A DNA stretch of 64,000 bases from Uloborus plumipes (lineage: Eukaryota > Arthropoda > Arachnida > Araneae > Uloboridae), in assembly GCA_038373865.1 (NCBI GenBank), contig JAXGGA010000493.1, forward strand, positions 62,001-126,000, read 5' to 3'. The stretch's first letter is position 1. Every line of letters starts with the position of its first letter. The notes beneath the pieces are model-generated. The model did not search any database and was not told the DNA's origin. It saw only the letters and a list, made by a program, of their open reading frames with translations. A program made the position numbers and the translations under genes. Positions 23,556 through 35,833 of this stretch are shown here, piece by piece.

Positions 23556-24768
23556 ACTTCAATCACATAGATATTTTTTCAATACATGATGGATTATTCT
23601 GTTGGAGGGTAAAATATAATACTTTTGACTGTCTCACATTGTAAAAAGTCGTAAATATGCTGTAAATTTCGAGAAAGAGATCGACTTACGAATATTATTT
23701 GTATTTTCGTAAAAATAGTTCATATATTCGTGAAATACAGAAGAATTTTCTTCAAAAAATTGAATTTGAAGACTTTAGTGTAGACTCGTATCACGTTAGG
23801 TTTTCCAACGATTTTCATCAAACTCGCAGAAAAGTTGAGAACATGCAGAGGAAACATTGTACTCAAATTATCAACAAATACCCGAGTATATTTCAGAAAG
23901 CATAAACATTGAATCATTATACCAGATTTAGAGGGAAAAAAAAGCTTTCACCATACCTTGCAGCAGTTGACACGAGGACTTTTATATTTTTTTAATTTTT
24001 AAGATTTGAGTTTGGTTAAACTAGGTTAGGTCCTTGAAGCTCGTTTAGGTTATTGTTTTTCGACTTAGATTTACTCTATTTTAGAAAAATTTGTAGTAAT
24101 TAAATATTGTTTCATTTAAAAACTGTCTTTTAGTTGAGAAAATACAATGAGGCATTTAGAAGTAAGCTTTCTAACTTAAAAAGAGGGTAGAAAACAAAAA
24201 AAAAAAAAACCTTAAAGAATGCGTCTAATAATATTTATTTTTCTGAACTTAAATCCACTAAATTTATTCTTGTTTTCATTTTTTCTCATACAAGCAAGCT
24301 GGTTTTGCGTTGTATAAATTAATCATATAATTTTCTAAATACTCTTTTTGTTGTTTTGTATGCGCAAGATAAAAAACAATTCAGTTTAAAAAGCAATTTA
24401 TTTTCCTAACTCTCGACTCCTTTGTAATAAGCTATTTTACTAAAACATATTAATGCTTCAATGATTTTTCAAAGCTGTTGGAAAACTGTTGACCGCAGTA
24501 AACAGAAGAAAGTGAAAACACCGAAATTGCATATCGAGGTTTATAATTTGTTTCAAAATCTCAAGGCTGGATTTTCATTTTAAAAATTCATATGTTATCA
24601 AAAGAAAATTGCTTTTCAAATCCTTATGGGTAAAAACTCGTGCTTTTCAAATAATGATCATAATATTAATCGCTCCTTTTTCACGGAAAAAATTGAGTAT
24701 TGCTTTTCCAAATGCAGTTTTAGAATAAAGCTTCTGTGGGTGCCTCGTAGAACGTACTGATTCGTGAC
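23556..24768. other. AT-rich intergenic sequence
   Basis: Nothing recognised. A 68-codon frame at 23699-23905 has no domain and overlaps an equally long frame on the other strand. Confidence 0.4.
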
Positions 24769-24771
24769 TTA

Positions 24772-25073
24772 GGCAGGGATTCAAGTGAAACAGCACTGCG
24801 ATCGCTTCGAATTGCAATCGCTACTGGAAGTTAATTACATTATCATCAACTTAAATTAGCATGACGTCACTACGGGTGGAGCCAATAAGAGCTCACAAGC
24901 ACTCAGCGATCTCCTCTTATTCGCCAAGTAGGCTGTGACGTTTTATCTAGCTCGTTTTTCATAGGCAAACGTCACGCTGACGTCACGATGTTTTTATCAA
25001 GAAACGTTCTAATGTAATTCATTTCCAGTCGCGATTGTAATTTGCGATTGCCTGTTTCACTTGAATCCCTGCC
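24772..25073. mobile_element. Harbinger-type MITE, copy 2
   Basis: The 302-bp element has inverted ends GGCAGGGATTCAAGTGAAAC and is flanked by TTA (24769-24771, 25074-25076). It shares ATTCAAGTGAAACA, GCGATTGC and GCTACTGGAAGT with the copy at 9799, and inside has its own inverted pair CGTCACG / GTGACGT near 24930-24985. Confidence 0.85.
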
Positions 25074-25076
25074 TTA

Positions 25077-26173
25077 AACCACTTAGTACAATCAAATACA
25101 AAGAGAAGAGAAAGTTTCATTCTGTATTGACTTATCTTTAACCTTCCAGCAGGCGCGTGAGTGAGAGATACTCCAAAGGTGACTTTCGCTTTATACCTTT
25201 AGTTCTGGTGTCGCTGGGAACGCCTGTCCTTGACTATACTTCCCCCTCCCTCAGACCTACTTTCAGTTGTCGTTGAAAGTTTGTGGTTTTACTATAGCAT
25301 ACATAGGAAATACGCGAGATCTCTCATGTTGGTATATGACTGCCGCGCTCGCTGGAGGATTATCTCCAGAACCCAGACCCAGCAAGAAAAAGTGTTAGAA
25401 GTTTAAAGTATCTGTGTGCTAGTATGTGGCACTGTAGCACCAAGGTGAATAAACCGATTTTGATAAATATTAGTTTTGTTTTGAAAGATATGTTCTATTT
25501 TAAGAATAAGTGCAAGTGTAAGATAGAGTGCAATAAGACTGGTTTGCACTTTAGCTTACACTAATTATATGACTACACAGCAAAAAAACTCTTACTAGTC
25601 AATTGCCTGACTATTTCCAGATCGAAGTATATCCCGTTTCTCACTCAACAACGGAATGTCTATCCTACCTATCAACATCAAAAAGCTTTACTTCCTACAC
25701 TTCCAAACTTTTTGCAAGCCACGTGGCGACATTTTACTATTTTGACAACAGTGCAATTTTCCTTGAAAACCTTGCCAAAAGAGATTCTAATTAGTAACAG
25801 TAATAGTTCGAAGAATTTCTAGGAGCATTGACCATCTAATTAGGTATTCGATAAAAATAACACTGCGGGCGACGAAGATTAAATTTCATGGGAAAATCGA
25901 TAAGCGTGAAGACAAAAAAAAATATTCTAGAAATAGGGAGAAAAGAAAAAAGAATTATAAACTATGAAGTTTTGAAAAATACTTCTAATTGCTAAAAAAA
26001 AACTGTTATATGATCATTTTTGAGCCTATTTTCCACAGTATGTTACTTATCTCAATCATTTGGCAAAGTTATATATATGAGTGATTCTACAAAAAAACGG
26101 GAAAGTTTATGGTTCTTTTTTTTTCTTTTAATAATTTTACTTTAAAAATTTAAGAGGAAATTGAGAAATTGCT
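25077..26173. other. Unassigned sequence, GC-richer at 25150-25440
   Basis: The 25150-25440 stretch is less AT-rich than its neighbours and ends near an AATAAA-like GAATAAACC. It could be an LTR or untranslated fragment, but no paired end was found. Confidence 0.3.
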
Positions 26174-26177
26174 TTAA

Positions 26178-26400
26178 CCCATTAATGCCTGACATTTTTT
26201 CCCCCAAAGATATTTTGTATACTAGTTACACGGCTACAGAACACACTTTACAATGGTTATGTGTTGCAAGCTGTTAACAATGAATTGAAACAATTCCAAA
26301 GTAATAATTGAACACTATTATTTGGTTGAAATGTTCAGTTTTGGTCAATTTAGACACTGTTTGGACCGTCCCTAAAAAGGGACACTTAGGCATTAATGGG
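26178..26400. mobile_element. piggyBac-type MITE
   Basis: Flanked by TTAA on both sides (26174-26177, 26401-26404), with inverted ends CCCATTAATGCC. The TTAA target and CCC termini are the piggyBac signature. 223 bp, non-coding. Confidence 0.8.
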
Positions 26401-26514
26401 TTAAAGGTTACAAATTAAAATAAGACATCAGCAGATGTTAACTGTTTGTTTGAATGTATTTTTTTAATTGTGTTTTTGTTTTGTTTTTTAGAACACATGA
26501 ACACATGTAAGTGG

Positions 26515-26690
26515 TAAGCAGGGTAGTGGGAACTTGGAACAGTTTAACCGGAAGAGGCGGTAAGGAGTAATGGAGTAGACAGCTTTAAGAGGACCATTGA
26601 TCTTCATTGGTTTCTTTAATTTAACTAGGATCAGCCCAGTTGGTCCCAGAGCCTGCTGCTGGTCGTCGCATTTGTATTTGTATTTTTAAA
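26515..26690 (+). mobile_element. CR1-like LINE 3' end fragment
   Basis: Matches the 3' end of the LINE at 35834-37140 (GTGGGAACTTGGAA, CAGCCCAGTTGG, CCCAGAGC, GCATTTGTATTTGTAT). Translation gives the RVVGTWNSL motif common at the end of CR1-like ORF2. 5' truncated, as usual for LINEs. Confidence 0.8.
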
Positions 26691-28164
26691 TGGCACAACA
26701 TGAACTTGACAAGAACACTGAAGATATATTGCCAAGTTGGTATTAGTTTTGGCGCGAAATCACAAAATGTCGTCAACCGTGGTGACCTTAGGGTGCTGTT
26801 TTAACTTCATATATTTAATTTTAGATCCTCCCAGAAATGTCTTACGTTTTACCTTCCAAAGGTATAAATACAACGCTTTTCGATTTTCAAAATTAGTGGT
26901 GAGTTGACCAGCTGTGAGAGATTTTGTTGTTTTGATTCTATATTGCCCAACCTTATTGTGGTACAGTATAGCCTATGAAGTCTCTGGCGCCATTTAACCA
27001 AATAAAACCAATCATATTGCTGTGATTTTATCATGTGTTTTATTCATACATATCTATCGCGTTTGAAACTAAATGTGAGTGTACGATGTTTAATAAGATA
27101 TGATGGATATTTTAACAGCTGTATAACTGGGTTGTTCGAAATGTCAAAGGTGAACATTTTTTAAGTGCTACTTTTCTTTTTTTTTTTTCCAATGAACTAG
27201 AAAACAAAGAAAATAAAACTTTGGCAAAAAATAGCAAAAACAGTTGACATTTCCAGTCAATTCAGTAATTTTGTTACAGTTATGGGCCATTAAGTGCTCC
27301 TCCCCCCCCCCCCCCTCTTTTTTTTTTTTTTTTTTTTTTTCAATGCCACTACACTAAAAATAAAAAGAACAAATTATAAGCGAAATATTCTCACCTTTTT
27401 TCATATAAAATACTCAAAACCAATTGAAAGACAGAAAGCTACTTTTGACATAAGTCAAAGAAATAGGAATAAATAAATTTCAGCTACGCCATAAAGAATC
27501 CATATTCTTATTTTTGAAAATTGCTGTCATCTGCTCATTTCTAGAAAACTTTCCTGTTATTGACTTTCCTTACAGAAAACTTGGAAAAGTTTTATCAAGA
27601 CAAAACTGAGTTATAAACCATATTGGGAAAATTTTTATCAAAGAAAAAGTAGGTTTAAAGAGTCAATTTAAAAATCTAACATACAAAATCCGGTTCAAAA
27701 TATTTCTCATATTTTCATCTGACAATAGATTGTAGCGTACCTTTATGACAAAAAGGGCACGCTTTCCAATAAAAATACTTGTTTATCAGGCTTTAAAGTA
27801 AAGAATAAAATTGATTCGAACATTTCTATAAATCTCCGACTCATGCATTTTGCATGAAGACAAAATATTGAGGATCAAAACGAAATGCTTGGATAATATA
27901 ATATTAATGATTCCTATCTGCTCTTTTAACTCCTCGCTTTAAAAAAAATAAAAAAAGATCCAGAAGATACTCTTTTTTAAAATGAAGTGTATTTGTAAGA
28001 TTTTCTAAGAAGTTTTATGTCCTTAAAAAAATCAAGCTCGTGGTTTAAGAGCCAAAGCATTTTTTTTTTTTGCTGAAATATAATACAAAAAGATTGCGGC
28101 TTATTTTTTAGCCTACTTTCCCGTTAAAAACAAAAGAAAGACGAAAAAAGTATTAAAAGTAGCT
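26691..28164. other. AT-rich sequence with homopolymers
   Basis: Prominent tracts are C-run then T-run at about 27302-27340. No genes recognised. Confidence 0.4.
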
Positions 28165-28167
28165 TAA

Positions 28168-28340
28168 TGCATCTAAAAAAATATCGCCAAGTCCAAAAAA
28201 TATCGCCAAGTAAAAAAAAATATCGCCAAGTCCAAAAAATATCGCCAGGTAAAAAAAAAATATCGCCAAGTCCAAAAAATATCGCCAAGTAAAAAAAATA
28301 TCGCCAAGTCCAAAAAATATCGCCAAGTAAAAAAAAATAA
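28168..28340. repeat. Minisatellite, about 20-bp unit, 8 copies
   Basis: Eight copies of AAAATATCGCCAAG alternate between the linkers TCC and TAA, so the repeat is dimeric (about 39 bp for two units). Open frames through it are repeat translations. Confidence 0.9.
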
Positions 28341-28385
28341 AAACGTAAAATGAATATCGAAAAATTAAAAATTTGAAAGTAGGGT

Positions 28386-29045
28386 ATTGAGATGGGGAAT
28401 TTGTGTGTCTGTCTGTCGGTCGGTCTGTCGGTCTGTCTGTCCCCCCCTAATAACTTTTGAACGAACATTCCGATTTGGACAAATTTTTTTTTGTTGGAAA
28501 GATCTCGGCGAGTACAGCTCATTCCCGTATTTGATTTTTCGATTTGAACAATTTTTGGTTCAACTTTGAACCGTTCAAACAACCTGTCCCGCGATGCTAA
28601 CTTTTGAGTGAACAGTCCGATTTGAACAAACTCTTTTTTGTTCGAAAATTCTTATCAAGGATACTTCATTCCCTTATTTACATTTCCGATTTGAACAATT
28701 TTTTGTTCAACATTGAACCGCTCAAGCAAGCTGTCACCCCTAATAACTTTTGAGTGAACAGTCCGATTTAAATAAACTTTTTTTTTTTTTGTTCGAAGGA
28801 TCTCAGCAAGGATACTTCATTACCGTATTTAAATTTTCAATTTGAACATTTTTTCGTTCAACATTGAACCGTTCAAGCAACCTTTCCCCACCTAATAACT
28901 TCTGAGTGAACCATCCGAATGGAATAAACTTTTTTTTTTGTTGGAAAGATCTCGGAGAGTACAGCTCATTCCCATATTTGATTTTTCGATTTGAACAATT
29001 TTTAGTTCAACTTTGAACCGTTCAAACAACCTGTCCCACGATGCT
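28386..29045. repeat. Four tandem copies of a ~150-bp repeat after a (GTCT)n tract
   Basis: After a GTCTGTCGGT-type tract (about 28401-28442), units beginning near 28445, 28598, 28740 and 28893 share TAACTTTTGAG, GTCCGATTTGAACAA, CTCATTCCC and TTGAACCGTTCAA. Copies 1 and 4 are closest to one another. Unit lengths are about 140-155 bp. Confidence 0.85.
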
Positions 29046-29945
29046 TTCAGAAAAAAAATTTAACATTAGCACCTACGGGGAATTTAAGTTGAATGTTGAT
29101 CCTGAACTTAAAGTCGGATTTCCTTCAAACTAACTTTGTAAGAAAATGGTTTTGATAAATAATGTTTGCAAAGTACTTTTCTGAGTAATCTTCTGTGAGG
29201 ACTCTGATTCCGACTCCGACTCCGCAAACATGGCGGAAATGCAGGCTCAGAAAAAAATGACTGACTGTGCAGACGATTTTTTGTTTATTTATTCATTTGT
29301 TTTATTTTATTTATTTATTATTATTATTATTTTTGGCAGACGATTTTTTTTTGTAATAAAAATGTTTCATTCACAAGGGTGTTTTATTCTTTGTTTGTAT
29401 TTAACAACTGGCAACGGATTAAAAGTGAAATTGGAGACATTTTATCAACGGACGAGTTTTTTTTTTCTTTTTTTCCTTTCTTTGATAAAATGTGTTTTGA
29501 TGTACTTTGTACTTTTAATTTTTTTTTTTTTTTTTTTTTTTGAATACAATTGAGGATTTTTTCAACGGAAGAACTGTAACAGTTACATTCTTTAAAAGGT
29601 GCGACAAAACTTTATTTATTCATTTATTTACTTTTTATGTGTCTATTTCATCTGATGAGAGGGGTATATTTTGCTTTTAGAAATCAGCTTTAAGTGCTAA
29701 AAAGGTATGTTTGACATAATTTTTAGTCTCAGACAATTAAGAGAACAATGATCAGATGCTAAAATGCCGATGACCATGTACGGGAAAGTAGGCTGGTTTA
29801 GTTCTTGACAGAACTTCTTGTTATTTTTCCTTTTCATTTACTTTTTCTCATTTTTTTTTTTTTTTTATTTTAACTTTCAGAAATATGATATAAATGGTTA
29901 TTTTAGAGAACGAGACATCTATCTTCTATCTATCTACTATCTATA
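29046..29945. other. T-rich sequence, nothing coding
   Basis: Multiple T-runs and a TATTTATTTATTATTATT tract near 29290-29330. Open frames are Phe-rich translations of these. Confidence 0.5.
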
Positions 29946-29953
29946 TTCTACAC

Positions 29954-31145
29954 CAGTGGTTCTCAACTTTTTTACAGTTACCGCCCCCTTTAGGATTAAA
30001 ATTTTTTTCACCGCCCCCTTTGCTGACTTGCGAAAAACTGGAAGAAGGGGGGGGGGAGGTAAAACAGTTTTCTTGACCAGTTCAACTCAATAATTTTTCC
30101 CAAACAGATAGTTGAAAAATGATTATTGCATAAAAAAAAACTTATGCTCTCTTATTTGTTTTTCTTTGTAAAATAATCTTTAGAAAAAGCTGGCATTTTT
30201 CCCCTCTGAAAAACCCAGAGTCCCAATCATGTGCCTAGAATGGGTTCATTGAATGAGTGAACCATTTTTAAGGTAAATAAGAACAACACGGTTTGATATA
30301 AAAATGCACCGGTTTCAACATTTTTATTTGAACCCAATTTATTTTGAAAAATACAGTACGTTCAAATAGTTCCCTGAACAGCATGATCCCAAACAGTGTT
30401 GTGTTACTTGCAATTATGCAATACGCAATACGCTACGCATTCCTTATTTATTACGTTCGGATATAGGATTTTACATCGGAAGGGCAATAACAACAAAAAA
30501 AAAAAAGCCGGACCTTCTGTTTTTCCCATCAGGAGGGACAAAGACTTGAAACTTTAAAAAAAAACCTTGAAAAAAAATAATAATAAAGTTTTAACTTTAA
30601 AAAAAAACGAAATAACTTGAATTTACAACTCCCCAGTTTACTCCCCCGGTAAAACACTTAAAATTCAATTTCAGGTAATGTTTGTAAACTTTAACTAGGG
30701 AAAAAGAAGTCCCTCATAAATATTTTTTTTCAAAATTGAAGATATTTTAAGGCACAGCTTAGTAATTTTAAGGGTCAAAGCTTCTAGCGTCCTCTGAAAA
30801 ATTGAAGCATAAAAAACACATATAAACTACTTTTGTTCAATAAAGCACATTTTTAGGCTATTTTAGGTAGTTATGCTATGAAACGGGGGACTCTCAGCCA
30901 AAAACTTTTCTGAAATTCAAGTGCTATTGGAAAATTTTACGCTATCCTTCATGACGTTAGGCGAAAGATCAAGATTCGGGAGATAACCCCAGAAAATAAA
31001 TTTTGAAGCTTTTCCTTGAAGATATAAGAGATGAGGGTTTCTTTCCACACCCGCCCTAAACATGTCCCTACAAGGACGTTTCAAAATATACCCACCGCCC
31101 CCTTACCGCCCAAAATATGTCCATCGCCCCAGTTGAGAACCACTG
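29954..31145. mobile_element. Non-autonomous hAT element
   Basis: Ends CAGTGGTTCTCAAC and inverted GTTGAGAACCACTG are flanked by 8-bp TTCTACAC (29946-29953) and TTCCACAC (31146-31153), one mismatch. Subterminal CCGCCCCCTT repeats occur at both ends. No transposase frame in 1.2 kb. Confidence 0.88.
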
Positions 31146-31153
31146 TTCCACAC

Positions 31154-32022
31154 TATTAAAATCTGTGAGCGTCTGTGTCTGTCTGAAGCTTGAACTCCTC
31201 GAAAACCGCTGAACACATTTTCGGTTTTTAAAAAAAAATTTTGAAACACACATTTCAGCGACCATTTGTTAAGTTTTTCGATCGGCTATTAAAAAAAAAA
31301 AAAAAAAAACGGGCCATCTGTCATCTTCAAACAATCAGCATCGATTCATCGGTCTGGCCCGAAGATCCAAAATACACATGAATTTGTTTTTACTCCGACT
31401 TTTCATAAGTTTCTACAATGTACTAAATGCTTTATTGCTCCTCAAAAAAATATTTGAAACGTACATTTCAGCTACCATTGTTACATTTTTCCATTCGAAA
31501 TGAAAAATAATCGGCCATCAGCCATTTTTGTACAATCAGCATCGGCCGAAAAATGCCAACGATCAAGCCCTAACATCAATGCGCATGAAATAGCTTTTCG
31601 TACATTCTACTATTTTTAATAGTTGAACCTGTTTTTTATTAGAAAAAAGATCCTAACCCTCTGCTTATTACAGCGCCCCGTAAATTTTATTCTCATTTCT
31701 ATTATTGCTTAATTGAATGTTTATTTTCTTATTTACTGGTGCTGATTATTTTTTGTTTTGAGATATACTTCATTAATTTTTATGGCTTCATTAATTTTTT
31801 TCATTTATTTTTATGGGGAGGGGGAGGGTGGTTAACCCCCCTCCCCCTCCCCTGAGTAAAAAAATAATGAAAAGTGTATGGTATACATATGTTTTCGAAA
31901 AACTAGATTTGTTACTAGGGAAAATTTTTATTTTCCATGACGAAATTTAACATTACTTGCCCTGCATCATACGGAGGAACTGCTGGAAAGGAGAAACTCG
32001 AAAATCCATTCGATGAAAAAAT
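31154..32022. other. Unassigned repeat-rich sequence
   Basis: Contains an A-run (about 31291-31309), two similar stretches near 31245-31345 and 31455-31555 (TTTCAGC-ACCATT, then CGGCCATC, AATCAGCATCG), and a GGGGGAGGG / CCCCTCCCC palindrome near 31815-31853. Confidence 0.45.
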
Positions 32023-32564
32023 AAGATAGCCAGGGCCGTCGGCAAGGGGGGGTGTGGGGGGGTGCTACACCCCCCCCACTTTTCTGAAGAAAGGGGCCGC
32101 CGATTTTATTTTATTATTAAAATGAAATTTTAGAAAAATATTTCTGGACTTTAAATGAAATTTAAAAGAAAAGCGGAATTATTTAAACATTATTAAGAAT
32201 ATCAGTTAACCTGAATTTTTTTAAATGTCCTGTATTTTCCGCGGCCCCAATTATTACTTATCAAAAATAAATAATTGGGGCCCGCAAAATAGATAAGATT
32301 CCTTCACAGCAATATTCGTTGCGAAAAATACGAAATTCTCTCGTTCATGGGGTCATGTAAACGGGAAACTATAGGTCGCCCTGCCCAGTTTGGAAAAAAA
32401 AGTACTGCATAAATATGTGCGAGAGCTTTAAAAGGTACGCGAACCTCTGTAACTAAAATTAGTTAAATTAATAAAACATAAATCAAATTATGTACACATA
32501 ATTCAACAAGATCGATGCAATATTAAAAAATATATATATATGCAGAGGGCCGCCAAATTTTATA

Positions 32565-32792
32565 CCGTAAATCAGGGTTACTTGGACCCAGAAGAGGGCT
32601 ACTTGAGCCCACAGTAAAATGATAAAATCTGGGTTTGGTACTAGCGTTAGAGACTGCAGAGGGCTTCTACCTAGTGGAGAAACGAGGAACTACGTGCAAG
32701 TCTTCAACTAGTAGGTACCAAACCTAGATTTTATCATTTTATTGTAGTGGGTTCAAGTAACCCCCTAGGGTCCAAGTAACCCTGATTTACGG
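32565..32792. mobile_element. Foldback MITE nested in hAT element
   Basis: Starts CCGTAAATCAGGGTTACTTG and ends with the reverse complement, flanked by TA (32563-32564, 32793-32794). Arms extend about 85 bp, sharing ATGATAAAATCT and TTTGGTA. TA duplication suggests a Tc1/mariner-type source. Confidence 0.85.
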
Positions 32793-33320
32793 TATTTTAA
32801 ATAAATGTAAATTAAAGAAAAATGCACAAAATACCATTATCGAAAGATAGTGCAATGTTTAAACTGAAAATAATTAAAAAGAAAATTTATCACTTTTCAC
32901 TTTGTGTTGGGACCGAACGAATTTTTTTATGTAATAAATTTGAAGAAATAATAATAATAATAATTTATTATACTGAAATAAAAAAAGGGGGGGGGAGAAT
33001 TAAATGCGACTGCCCTCTCTGCGGCACACTGAAGAGGCTCTTTCAACCTCCTCAGACCATCAAAATGAAAATCGCATATATTGGTGAATATTGTGCACAC
33101 GGCCACACGGTATAAATTATTGTAATACTCCAGATTTTTTTTTCCTAAATCACATCGCAGTCAAACGACGCAAAACTGCTCATTGACCGTTTTTTTCGGT
33201 GAAAAAAGGAAACAAACAAATGCGCGGGACTAAAATGTAATTCTACAGGCTGTTTTGCAGAAAAAAGGCGCCGTTTTGTGTCGAAAATCAACGGGAATTT
33301 CTTATAGCCCGCGGAAAGTT

Positions 33321-34610
33321 GCTACCAATGAAAGAACCTTCAGTAAACTGAAATTCATCAAAAATGTTTTGAGGAGTACAATGGGAGACCAGCGCTTAGA
33401 CTCTCTAGTACTGCTGGCATCAAGGGCGTAGCTAGAGGGGTGCAGCTGCACACCCCTAGATCAGAGCCAATGGGAGGTCACTGTGACCTCCCATTTTATT
33501 TATTTTTTTGACAAACGATTCTATCCTTTTTCATGCTTTTCATTGTAACATGCTGGTGCAGACAAATAAGTTCGTATTTTATTAGTCGGTGAAATTTGGA
33601 ATTTCATTCGGACATTGAGAGTCCCCCCCCCCTCGCCTCCTCTCCCACTTCTTTGGTAACTGACGATTTTGCCGAATTTATTTGTGTATTTATTAATTTT
33701 GGATGTGCATTTGCTTTTTATTTGTGTAGATAATTTATTTTAAGTACTTTAATTCATAAAACATTTAAATTTAAAGTAAACCGTATCATTTCATTCTAAA
33801 TAATGATGTTTTTCTTTTTTGCCCATTTCTTTTTTTACGTAAAACACAGGTTTTAAAAACATATCACTCACATTTTTATCTAATTTTCTGTATTACGTTT
33901 TGCATTGTGGTAAAATCATTCTATTAAAAACTACTGTTTTGTTTTAGAAATATTTTATACCATCCATTGGTTTAAGGTGTGCTAGACTGAATAAAGTATA
34001 GTTTCTTTGAGTTCATAATTTCTTCCTTTTTTTGTGCAAATAGAATTTCAAGCACTTCTTTCTCTTTCTTTCTTGCTTTTTTCTTTCTGTTTTTATTGAA
34101 AAATTTGACTTTTATGCTAATTTTTGGGAACTTTATATAAACTGCGTTATTATATCTAGTATTGATTACTTTTCAGAAAATGATAGTAAGCTTGCCTGTT
34201 TTTGAGGAGAAAATTTTTAATTTACCGAATGAAACTCAGAACTTAACTGAATGATTAAAAAATAAATAAATGAAATACAAGAATGCATACTTATCTATGT
34301 CTACCAAAAGAGACGTGAGGCATCACGAAAATAAATAAATTAATTAATTAAATTAAAAAAAAGAAAAAAAGATAAATAAAATAAAGAAGTTCAGCCTTGC
34401 AATACTGTCTCACTGTTTTCAAATTTCATCAGCCAATATGTATCGGATAAAAACTTTTTGGGAGGTCACAGTGACCTCCTATTGGGGTGCCACTGCTTTC
34501 ACCCCTCCCCCTAACGTGAGTCCTGGCTACGCCCTTGGGTGGCATGTGAGAAAGATATAACGGACGCTATAAATTTAAAGAGTTTAGCAAGCAAATGGGC
34601 TACATTGAAG
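33321..34610 (+). pseudogene. hAT transposase C-terminal remnant, split by an insertion
   Basis: The frame before the insert (33321-33420) reads ATNERTFSKLKFIKNV and LRSTMGDQRLDSLVLLA, the hAT dimerisation region. It is interrupted by the element at 33421-34537. After that element and one copy of its 8-bp duplication, the frame resumes (from about 34546) with a segment containing EKDITDAINLKSLASKWA. It is therefore the transposase of the enclosing 32031-35417 element. Upstream catalytic parts are not readable, so it is dead. Confidence 0.8.
33421..34537. mobile_element. Nested hAT-like element with terminal palindromes
   Basis: Ends CAAGGGCGTAGC and inverted GCTACGCCCTTG are flanked by GCTGGCAT (33413-33420) and GGTGGCAT (34538-34545), 8 bp with one mismatch. 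Near each end is a palindrome, GGGAGGTCACTGTGACCTCC at 33472 and GGGAGGTCACAGTGACCTCC at 34460. No transposase frame. Confidence 0.85.
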
Positions 34611-35425
34611 CACAGGCGCTGTCAATTTTAAATTATTATTTTTTTTTTTACCAATAAAATTTGTGAAAAGTATTTTTAAAAAACTAAGGAGCAGATTAAA
34701 AATTTTGTCTCTTTTCAAGAGTTTGTTTTTTTGTTATTTTTTTGTTGAACAAACTGGATTTTCAACTTGCAATTTAAAAAAAGAAAAAAGGAAGAAGAAA
34801 AAAGAAAAATACTCATATTTATCGGGAAATTTTTTTAAAAAATGGTAATGAATTGGATCTGCATGTCCAGAACATTTTTAGGCAGTTGAACTTTATCTGC
34901 GTTTCCCACAAAACTTAATAGCATGAATGCTCAAGGGACAATCACCGCAAAACACGGGAAGAAGAAAAGGGTACCTCATGAATCGTTTAGAATATGCCCG
35001 ACACAGAGCAGACTGCCAAAGGGTTAAGACTTTAACAAATAAATGCTTATCATTATTTATTGTTTATTAATATTTTTTGACATTTAACATTTATATGGTG
35101 TTTGTATAAATGGTTCTGCATATTAATTTAAAGTTTTAAGCATGTGCTCAAAAACTCAAAAACTGTTTGTAGCCACTCAGGCTTGTCATTTTAAATTTTT
35201 GCATGGGTGTGGGAGGAGGGGGAATACTAAATGCTAATTTTATAGGAAAAAATCAAAAAACAAAAATTGCGTCCACCTTCCACCTTTGTAAAAAATATTA
35301 GATTTCAAAGCTCGGGGGAAGCTATCTCCCTCACCCCCTGAAAAGTCGAAATATGATGAGCCCAGGGCCGCCAAATTCTCAACACCCCCCCAGATATTTC
35401 AGCTAGCGACGGCCCTGAAGATAGC

Positions 35426-35833
35426 ACACTGTAATATTAAATATAGTATTCTGCTATTGGGCACGAAACTACACCAGAAGTTTTGCTGAAAGATCACCAA
35501 ATGTTTATGGTAAAGAAAGCATACTGAATAGATAAATGATGAATAAGTGTATATTTAGTAATCATTCAGTGATACAATGATTGGTAGTTTGGTTCCATGC
35601 AGAATGTTAATGAAAAAGTAAAAAATAGTACGAAAAACATAATTTTCTCAAACATAGCATTTGATGCTCCAGCTTTGAATACTACTGAGTTGTTATCGTT
35701 TATTTCAGAGTTCTTTCCCCCTCCTCCCTTTTTGTTTTTGAAAACGCTAATAAGCAGGTTTAGTTATGTTGGTTGTCAAAAGCGCTTGAAATTCACCCGA
35801 TCGCACAAGCAAACCAAAAACGCTTGAAATTGA
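35426..35833. other. AT-rich sequence between hAT element and LINE
   Basis: Nothing recognised; a 76-codon frame at 35597 lacks any domain. Confidence 0.4.

Larger units (their letters stand above)
32031..35417 (+). mobile_element. hAT element with nested insertions
   Basis: Ends CAGGGCCGTC and inverted GACGGCCCTG are flanked by exact 8-bp AAGATAGC (32023-32030 and 35418-35425). It is 3.4 kb and contains two younger elements, a 228-bp MITE (32565-32792) and a 1.1-kb hAT element (33421-34537), plus a hAT transposase remnant. Without the inserts it would be about 2 kb. Confidence 0.88.

Noticed and set aside
28168..28340. CRISPR-like array
   Set aside because: Spacers are 3-base linkers; it is a simple minisatellite in a eukaryotic genome.
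28124..28582. 152-codon minus-strand frame rich in Trp/Phe
   Set aside because: It is the translation of the ATATCGCC minisatellite and the (GTCT)n tract, not a gene.
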